Assembly: GCA_000715635.1 (NCBI GenBank)
Contig: KL569113.1
Location: forward strand, 40,484-49,238
Length of the DNA stretch: 8,755 bases
Origin: Streptomyces violaceus
GTDB lineage: Bacteria > Actinomycetota > Actinomycetes > Streptomycetales > Streptomycetaceae
Reading direction: 5' to 3'
Shown: piece after piece, positions 5,066 through 8,755 of the stretch
How the letters are laid out: every line of letters begins with the position of its first letter
How positions within the stretch are numbered: position 1 is the first letter of the stretch
Made by a program: the position numbers and the translations under genes
The notes under the pieces: generated by a model
What the model was told of the DNA's origin: nothing
Databases searched by the model: none
What the model saw: only the letters and a program-made list of their open reading frames with translations

Positions 5066-6064
5066 ATGGCAACCCGTGCCGTCGCCCGTCGTAAGTCCGC
5101 CACCGGCGAGACGGCCGACGCGGCAAGCAGTGTTCGCGCCCATGGCGGCGAGATCGCCGACCGCGACCTGGTCGGCATGTACCTCGACGAAATAGCGCGC
5201 ACACCACTGCTCGACGCCGCCAAGGAGGTCGAGCTGTCGCAGGTCATCGAGGCGGGTGTGTTCGCGCGGCAGGTCCTCGACGGGTTCGAGGACACCAAGG
5301 CCGACCCCACTCGTGACGAGCTCGAGGCCCTGATAGCCGACGCGGAGCGGGCCAAGGACGTCTTCATCCGCTCCAACCTCCGCCTGGTCGTCGCCGTCGC
5401 CCGCCGCTACCCCCGCAGCGGACTGCCGCTGCTGGACCTGATCCAGGAGGGCAACGCCGGCCTGGTGCGCGCGGTCGAGAAGTTCGACTACCGCAAGGGC
5501 TTCAAGTTCTCCACGTACGCGACGTGGTGGATCCGCCAGGCCATCACCCGTTCGATAGCCGACCAGTCCCGTACGATCCGCCTGCCCGTCCACCTCGTGG
5601 AGGAGCTCGGCCGGATCCGCCGTGTGCAGCGCGAGTTCAACCGCGAGCACGGCCGTGACCCGGAGCCCGCGGAGATCGCAACCGAGCTCGCCTCGACGCC
5701 GGAGCGCGTCACCGACGTGCTCGACTGGGCCCGCGACCCGGTCTCGCTGAACATGTCGGTGGACGACGAGGGCGAGACCCAGTTCGGGGACCTCCTGGAG
5801 GACACCTCGGCGGTGTCGCCCGAGCAGTCGGTGCTCACGCTGCTGCGCAGCGAGGAGCTCGACGACCTCATCGGCCGCCTCGACCAGCGCACGGCCTCCA
5901 TCATCAAGATGCGCTACGGCATCGAGGACGGCCGGGAGCGCACGCTGACCGAGGTCGGCAAGGAGCACGGCCTGACCCGCGAGCGCATCCGGCAGATCGA
6001 GAAGCACGCGCTGCTGGAGCTGAAGAAGCTGGCGCGCAGCACCGGTTTCGACGCGGCGGCGTGA
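5066..6064 (+). CDS. hrdD: RNA polymerase sigma factor HrdD
   Basis: A 332-residue group-2 (non-essential, primary-like) sigma-70 factor. It reads as HrdD along its length, from the N-terminus MATRAVARRKSA to the C-terminus ARSTGFDAAA. There is no region 1.1. Region 1.2 begins at DLVGMYLDEIARTPLL (about 33-50). Regions 2.1-2.4 include NLRLVVAVARRYP, LLDLIQEGNAGLVRAVEKFD and FKFSTYATWWIRQAITRSIA (about 98-170). Region 3 follows, then region 4.2 with the HTH LTEVGKEHGLTRERIRQIEK (about 292-311). The start is ATG 5066 with AAGGGAG 5 bp before it. It directs RNA polymerase to HrdB-like promoters. The SigR promoter upstream means it is raised under disulfide stress. It is divergent from the PAT-like gene, with a terminator right after its stop. 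Confidence 0.97.
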   Translation: MATRAVARRKSATGETADAASSVRAHGGEIADRDLVGMYLDEIARTPLLDAAKEVELSQVIEAGVFARQVLDGFEDTKADPTRDELEALIADAERAKDVFIRSNLRLVVAVARRYPRSGLPLLDLIQEGNAGLVRAVEKFDYRKGFKFSTYATWWIRQAITRSIADQSRTIRLPVHLVEELGRIRRVQREFNREHGRDPEPAEIATELASTPERVTDVLDWARDPVSLNMSVDDEGETQFGDLLEDTSAVSPEQSVLTLLRSEELDDLIGRLDQRTASIIKMRYGIEDGRERTLTEVGKEHGLTRERIRQIEKHALLELKKLARSTGFDAAA

Positions 6065-6070
6065 CGCCGG

Positions 6071-6107
6071 GCCACCCGGCGGCGTGACACCGCGTACGCC
6101 GGGTGGC
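6071..6107 (+). terminator. hrdD intrinsic terminator
   Basis: GCCACCCGGCG (6071-6081) pairs perfectly with CGCCGGGTGGC (6097-6107) across a 15-nt loop, beginning 7 bp after the hrdD stop. The stem is followed by GAAAGACC with no T tract, as is usual for Streptomyces terminators. Confidence 0.8.
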
Positions 6108-6125
6108 GAAAGACCGCGCAAACAT

Positions 6126-6139
6126 GGCGTTGTAACGCC
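6126..6139. promoter_or_regulatory. Palindrome GGCGTTGTAACGCC
   Basis: Perfect 6-bp arms around a 2-bp centre, in the size range of TetR or LacI operators. It is 325 bp upstream of the TetR start and just past the hrdD terminator, so no gene assignment is possible. Confidence 0.35.
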
Positions 6140-6386
6140 GCTTAACCCGCAGGGCTCGGGGAACAAGACTTCCGGGTCCATCAGTTCGGGCCCGGGGCCG
6201 ACACCTCTCGGCCCCCAAGAGCCAAGTCCCGTCGCACTCCCCCCGGCGCCGGGACTCTCCAAAGGCCGGGCTTCGGCGTCCCTCCCCCCGGGCGCCGGGG
6301 CCCGGCTCTCTGCGTACGGGGCCTCTTGGGCGCGGGGGGCTCGGAAACGGGTCCTCGTGGGGGCCCCGGGGTGCGGTGCTTGGAGG

Positions 6387-6423
6387 GCGGGGCACCCCGT
6401 ACCTGAACCACGGGGTGGCCCGC
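6387..6423 (+). promoter_or_regulatory. Long hairpin upstream of the second TetR gene
   Basis: Arms 6387-6400 and 6410-6423 (14 bp each, one mismatch) enclose a 9-nt loop. It ends 40 bp before the TetR start, upstream of the presumed promoter. It could stop readthrough from hrdD, insulating the regulator. Confidence 0.5.
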
Positions 6424-6463
6424 CAGATGGCAGATTGTGTCACATGGGCATAGCCTGCCGGGC
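6422..6463 (+). promoter_or_regulatory. Presumed promoter/operator of the second TetR gene (leaderless)
   Basis: TAGCCT at 6451-6456 is a -10-like hexamer 7 bp before the GTG start, so the transcript would begin at or next to the start codon, and no Shine-Dalgarno sequence is present. Just upstream are two small palindromes: GCCA-GA-TGGC (6422-6431) and TGTG-T-CACA (6436-6444). They lie between where -35 and -10 would be, a natural place for autorepression. The -35 is poor (TGGCAG at 6428-6433). Confidence 0.45.
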
Positions 6464-7207
6464 GTGAGCAGCACCACCCCGAACCCGCCTCAGACCTCGC
6501 TGACCGAGCGGCGGAAGGCCGAGACGCGGATGGAGATCGCCCGGGCGGCGGCGGGCCTCTTCGTCCGGCACGGCCTGCGCGCCACCCGCGCGGAGGACAT
6601 CGCCCAGGCCGCCGGTATCGCCCCGCGCACCTTCTACCGGTACTTCGCCACCAAGGAGGAGGCCGTCGCCCCGCTCTATGCGGCCGGCGCCCAGCGCTGG
6701 GTGGCGGCGGTGCGCACCGCTCCGGCCGACGCGAGCGTGCTCCAGGCCCTGGAACAGGGCGTCCGCCACACCCTCACCCCGGGCGCCGGCGTCTCGGCGT
6801 CCTCCTGGGAGTGGGTCCGCACGCTCCTGCGCCTGGCCGAGGCGAACCCGTCCCTGCGCCGGGTGTGGGCGGAGGTGTGCCAGGCGTCCGAGCGGTCGCT
6901 GGCGGAGGTTCTGGCCGCGCGGCTGACGGCCGGCTCTACGGGGACTGGGACTCGGTCGACGACCGGCCCCGACAACGTTGCCGCGTCCTCGCCCGCGCCC
7001 GTGCTCTCGCCCTCGCATCTGCGCTTCGCCGCCGCCGTGGCGAGCGCGGCCGTACGTGCGGCGGTGGAGGGCTGGGCGACGGCAGCCGGAGACGTCCCGG
7101 CGGACGGGCCGGAGGGACCGGCGGAACTGGCGTTGCGGAATCTGGGGGTGCTGCGGGATTTCCCCTGGGAGAGTCGGCGACTCGACGATGGACGGTCACG
7201 CCGTTGA
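6464..7207 (+). CDS. TetR-family transcriptional regulator (hrdD neighbour)
   Basis: A 247-residue TetR regulator, slightly long for the family. The GTG at 6464 is preferred over an in-frame ATG at 6437, because the latter would place the -10-like element inside the gene. The N-terminus MSSTTPNPPQTS is disordered. The DNA-binding domain spans about residues 16-67, with the HTH ending APRTFYRYFATKEEAV. The C-terminal domain has a helical core interrupted by a Thr/Gly/Ser/Pro-rich loop (about 156-187) and resumes with LRFAAAVASAAVRAAVEGWA. From memory, the S. coelicolor gene at this position (SCO3201) represses antibiotic production and sporulation when overexpressed; a similar role here is inference from position and family. 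It converges on a broken gene, with only 13 bp between the stops. Confidence 0.92.
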   Translation: MSSTTPNPPQTSLTERRKAETRMEIARAAAGLFVRHGLRATRAEDIAQAAGIAPRTFYRYFATKEEAVAPLYAAGAQRWVAAVRTAPADASVLQALEQGVRHTLTPGAGVSASSWEWVRTLLRLAEANPSLRRVWAEVCQASERSLAEVLAARLTAGSTGTGTRSTTGPDNVAASSPAPVLSPSHLRFAAAVASAAVRAAVEGWATAAGDVPADGPEGPAELALRNLGVLRDFPWESRRLDDGRSRR

Positions 7208-7241
7208 CAGGGCCTTACGGTCACTCGGCTGCCAGGGCCTT
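7192..7241. repeat. 25-bp imperfect tandem duplication at convergent gene ends
   Basis: Copies 7192-7216 and 7217-7241 share ACGGTCAC at their left ends and CAGGGCCTT at their right ends. About 21 of 25 positions are identical. Copy 1 contains the TetR stop (7205-7207) and copy 2 the minus-strand stop (7221-7223). This marks a local rearrangement exactly where the conserved block meets the decayed gene. Confidence 0.8.
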
Positions 7242-7430
7242 GTCGACGAATGCGGTGCAGTCGCCTGCCGACTTGAAGGCTTTCGCGGCGTCGCGCAGAG
7301 ACACGTCGAACACGCGTATCGCCGCGAGAGACACCGCTTCGTCGGGTCCGGCTCTGGTGAGAGCGGCCTTGTAGCCCTCGGCACTGGCCTGCGCCGGAGA
7401 CGTTCCCTGCGCGATCTCGTCACCCATCAC
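7221..7430 (-). CDS. Fragment C: helical tail downstream of the TAG
   Basis: The frame is open from the TAG at 7589-7587 to the TGA at 7223-7221, 121 codons. The first usual start is GTG 7430 (69 residues), without a clear ribosome binding site. The sequence is amphipathic helix throughout, with two Cys (in AIRQCAAHF and SAGDCTAFVDKALAAE) that could pair. Because the frame is the same as fragment B's, it most likely is its original C-terminus. I do not recognise the domain. Confidence 0.3.
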   Translation of the reverse strand: MMGDEIAQGTSPAQASAEGYKAALTRAGPDEAVSLAAIRVFDVSLRDAAKAFKSAGDCTAFVDKALAAE

Positions 7431-7586
7431 CTCGGTGAAAACGGTCAGGGCTTCCCTCGAGACGCCGGACGACTCGAAGTGCGCGGCACATTGCCGGATG
7501 GCCCGCAGCTCGCCTTCGAGGTCCTGCTCGGACAGCTTCGGAGGCTTGACGACGGCGAACTTGGCACTGCCCTGCTCCGCACCCTC

Positions 7587-8096
7587 CTAGTGCTTCACCT
7601 TGGTGACGTTCTCCTGCTCTCCGGAAGGCACCTGCGACGCCTTCACCACCGCACGGATGGTGGTCGTGACCGTCTCCTCCGGCACGATGTTGGTGTCACC
7701 CTCCGTGGGGCAGGTCACGACGGTGTTCCCCGCAGTGATGTCGCAGTCGTTCTCCGCACCTGATTCCGTCATCAGCTGCGCGTGCAACACGGGGTGGATG
7801 ACGCCTCCATCGGCACGGCCCGAGGCCGAGTCGAACTCGTCCTCCACTGTCACACCGGTGACGTCGTCATCCCCGTGATTGGTGACCTTGACGGTGAAGG
7901 ACTGGAACTCTCCCGGAGAGACCGCAGAGCTCAAGGGTTTGGTCCTGATCTCCAGCAGGGGCTTGTCGGAACGCTCACCGTTGGCCTTCTTGATCTTTTT
8001 GAGGAAGTCCTTTCCCTCATCCTTCGCCTTGTCCCGATCATCTTGAGATGCCGACCTGTCGTAGGACTTCAGCAGATTCTTGCTCAGCTGCTCCAC
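7587..8096 (-). CDS. Fragment B: DUF11/Ig-like domain protein
   Basis: From GTG 8096 (weak AAGAGG 3 bp upstream) this gives 169 residues. The first 45 are a charged, Lys/Asp-rich helix (SASQDDRDKAKDEGKDFLKK). From about residue 46 there is a beta-sandwich pattern: PLLEIRTKPLSSAVSPGEFQ, then FTVKVTNHGDDDVTGVTVED, two Cys about 17 residues apart (NDCDI and VTCPT), and EETVTTTIRAVV. PGE...TVxVTNxGxxxVTGVTVxD is the hallmark of DUF11 and similar extracellular repeats. The two Cys suggest a disulfide outside the cell. No signal peptide lies in this fragment, so it is probably the middle of a longer protein. It ends at a TAG with open frame beyond. Confidence 0.5.
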   Translation of the reverse strand: MEQLSKNLLKSYDRSASQDDRDKAKDEGKDFLKKIKKANGERSDKPLLEIRTKPLSSAVSPGEFQSFTVKVTNHGDDDVTGVTVEDEFDSASGRADGGVIHPVLHAQLMTESGAENDCDITAGNTVVTCPTEGDTNIVPEETVTTTIRAVVKASQVPSGEQENVTKVKH

Positions 8097-8503
8097 GTTC
8101 CTCTTGAGCTCGGCTTGCTGCTTCGGCTGGAGCTCGGCTCGCTGCTTCGGTGGAAGGGCCCGGTTCCTGAGAATCTGCTGGCTCGTCCCCGCGTTTCGAC
8201 ATCCCGCTCAGTGTTCCTGAGGGCGAAGGTTCGAAAGTCCTCGGGTGCTTCCTGATCCGTGAACAGCCCGAAGCGCTCGGTCATCTCTTCCGTGAACTCC
8301 GTGTAGGTGGCCCGCTGCTCGCGAGGCGTCTTGGGATCCTGGATCGTCCCCACCGTCTTGACTGTCCCGTCCACGATTTTCGCGTAGGCGGACCGGTCCT
8401 CGCGTGGCGTGCGCAGCCCGCTCGGGGACCAGGCGCTGCCCACCGCTGTGCCACCCACGCTGACTGCGCGGAGGCCTCTGCTGTCCGGCGGCTCCACGAT
8501 CAC
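8084..8503 (-). CDS. Fragment A: 27-residue repeat protein
   Basis: This in-frame segment (139 residues from GTG 8503; the frame is open further upstream) contains a 27-residue repeat. Copy 1 is 8410-8330 (starts TPREDRSAYAKIV). Copy 2 is 8329-8249 (starts TPREQRATYTEFT). Copy 3 is 8248-8168, decayed (APEDFRTFALRN). The units are helical and charged, with linker IQDPKTP. From memory, IQDPKTP-type repeats occur in large Streptomyces secreted or membrane-attached proteins of unknown function. After about 8171 this frame becomes Ser-rich nonsense ending at 8084, consistent with frameshift. The overlap with the next fragment's GTG could alternatively be translational coupling. Confidence 0.4.
   Translation of the reverse strand: MIVEPPDSRGLRAVSVGGTAVGSAWSPSGLRTPREDRSAYAKIVDGTVKTVGTIQDPKTPREQRATYTEFTEEMTERFGLFTDQEAPEDFRTFALRNTERDVETRGRASRFSGTGPFHRSSEPSSSRSSKPSSRGTWSS
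8103..8150 (-). repeat. 24-bp tandem duplication (8-residue unit)
   Basis: Copies 8150-8127 and 8126-8103 match at 22 of 24 positions. In the frame of fragment B they encode PKQRAELQ and PKQQAELK, a charged helical linker. The in-frame period and coding-like substitutions support fragment B's frame, rather than fragment A's, as the real one here. Confidence 0.85.
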
Positions 8504-8613
8504 CCTGGAGTCTTCTCCATGAGGGACAGCCTTGATGATGAACGGACACCACGCAGCCGGGCTTGCTCCAACCGGCCATGCGGCGGTGCAGCCGCCCTCC
8601 GGCAACAGGCGCT

Positions 8614-8755
8614 TCAGGTCATGCTCCGTCCCCCCTCGGCAGCCCTGCTCAACCGCGCCCCCAACTCCCTCACGGCCGTGACGAGTTCCTCCGGCGCATG
8701 CACCACGAAGTCGCACTCCAGCAGCGCCAGCCGGAACGCCACCCACTGGACCGCG
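8614..8755 (-). CDS. WYL-domain-type transcriptional regulator, C-terminal end (partial)
   Basis: Only the last 46 codons and the TGA (8614-8616) are in the window. The protein segment contains WVAFRLALLECDFVVHAPEE, then LVTAVRELGARLSRAAEGGR. The pattern of small-domain helix, (L/A)xxLxCxFxVHxPxEL and terminal LGxRLxRA is typical of the C-terminus of actinobacterial HTH-WYL (DeoR-like) regulators, the ligand- or nucleic-acid-sensing part. The gene extends beyond the right edge. It is read toward the broken gene on the same strand, ending just before it. Confidence 0.65.
   Translation of the reverse strand, partial: AVQWVAFRLALLECDFVVHAPEELVTAVRELGARLSRAAEGGRSMT

Larger units (their letters stand above)
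6108..6463. other. 356-bp structured, GC-rich intergenic region
   Basis: No credible gene: reading frames here lack ribosome binding sites and Streptomyces codon bias. Visible structures are a palindrome GGCGTT-GT-AACGCC (6126-6139), a hairpin GGGGCCGA/TCGGCCCC (6194-6201 with 6208-6215, 6-nt loop), several overlapping GGGCGCCGGG-like segments (about 6240-6310), and a long hairpin at 6387-6423. The last 40 bp hold the presumed promoter of the downstream TetR gene. A small RNA cannot be excluded but is not supported. Confidence 0.6.
7221..8613 (-). pseudogene. Broken gene for a repeat-containing, DUF11-like surface/secreted protein
   Basis: Three collinear pieces read 8613 to 7221 on the minus strand. 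Piece A (to about 8171) carries 27-residue repeats. Piece B (about 8171-7587, another frame) carries a charged helical linker and a DUF11/Ig-like domain. Piece C (7586-7221) follows an in-frame TAG (7589-7587) in the same frame as B and encodes a helical tail with two Cys. The A-to-B frame change is bridged exactly by removing 50 bp between two CTCAGGAAC repeats (8221-8213 and 8171-8163). No signal peptide or good start is seen at the 5' end; GTG 8503 is the most plausible in-frame start. The DNA is less GC-rich than its surroundings (for example 7980-8050). I read it as one degraded gene. Separate small genes, or sequence errors in an intact gene, are the alternatives. Confidence 0.6.

Noticed and set aside
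4910..6262. 450-codon minus-strand frame opposite hrdD
   Set aside because: Antisense shadow of hrdD; no recognisable domain and no start signal.
6084..6477. Small ORFs on both strands in the hrdD-TetR intergenic region
   Set aside because: Pro/Gly/Arg-rich translations of GC-rich hairpin DNA without ribosome binding sites.
8163..8221. A genuine insertion sequence
   Set aside because: The segment is only 50 bp with no terminal inverted repeats or transposase; at most a scar or a slippage/recombination product.
8618..8746. Upstream extension of the repeat protein to an ATG-like start at 8746
   Set aside because: That stretch overlaps the WYL-type C-terminus in another frame and is Gly/Arg/Ala-rich shadow sequence.

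Overview
The window is chromosomal DNA from a high-GC actinomycete, almost certainly Streptomyces. Three things support this: strong G/C bias at third codon positions, a group-2 sigma factor that reads as HrdD almost from end to end, and a SigR-type promoter in front of it. From memory, the order TetR - MFS exporter - MarR - dioxygenase - PAT-like acetyltransferase - hrdD - TetR matches the conserved hrdD neighbourhood of Streptomyces coelicolor (around SCO3207-SCO3201). I could not verify the locus numbers here.

Layout. Positions 1-275 are a dense regulatory leader: a 9-bp tandem repeat, a CRP-like palindrome, and two matching 17-bp palindromes. They precede a TetR regulator (276-920) and a co-oriented 14-TM MFS drug exporter (1181-2728). 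The TetR and MFS genes are separated by a degenerate repeat array of nine copies (946-1096). A C-rich intergenic stretch, with a G-quadruplex motif on the minus strand, ends this unit against a convergent MarR gene (2864-3397, minus). The MarR gene is divergent from a DODA/LigB-type extradiol dioxygenase (3486-4271) with a clear sigma-70-like promoter; MarR probably controls both. The dioxygenase converges on a phosphinothricin-type GNAT acetyltransferase (4354-4872, minus), which is divergent from hrdD (5066-6064).

hrdD has a canonical SigR promoter (GGGAAT-N18-GTTG) and a strong downstream hairpin. A 356-bp GC-rich structured intergenic region follows, then a second TetR regulator (6464-7207) that looks leaderless. 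So the left 7.2 kb is mostly transcription control (two TetR, one MarR, one sigma factor) coupled to small detoxification or export functions: an exporter, a dioxygenase and an acetyltransferase.

Right end (7208-8755, minus strand) has a different character. It is visibly less GC-rich in places and holds a broken coding region, followed at the window edge by the C-terminus of a WYL-domain-type regulator. The broken gene carries two to three 27-residue helical repeats, a charged 8-residue duplication, a DUF11/Ig-like extracellular domain and a helical tail. It is interrupted by a reading-frame change and an in-frame TAG. The frame change is explained exactly by a 50-bp segment bounded by 9-bp direct repeats. 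The convergent end next to the TetR gene is a 25-bp imperfect tandem duplication. I read this as a decaying, probably strain-variable surface or secreted protein gene next to the conserved hrdD block. No RNA gene, CRISPR array or complete mobile element is visible.
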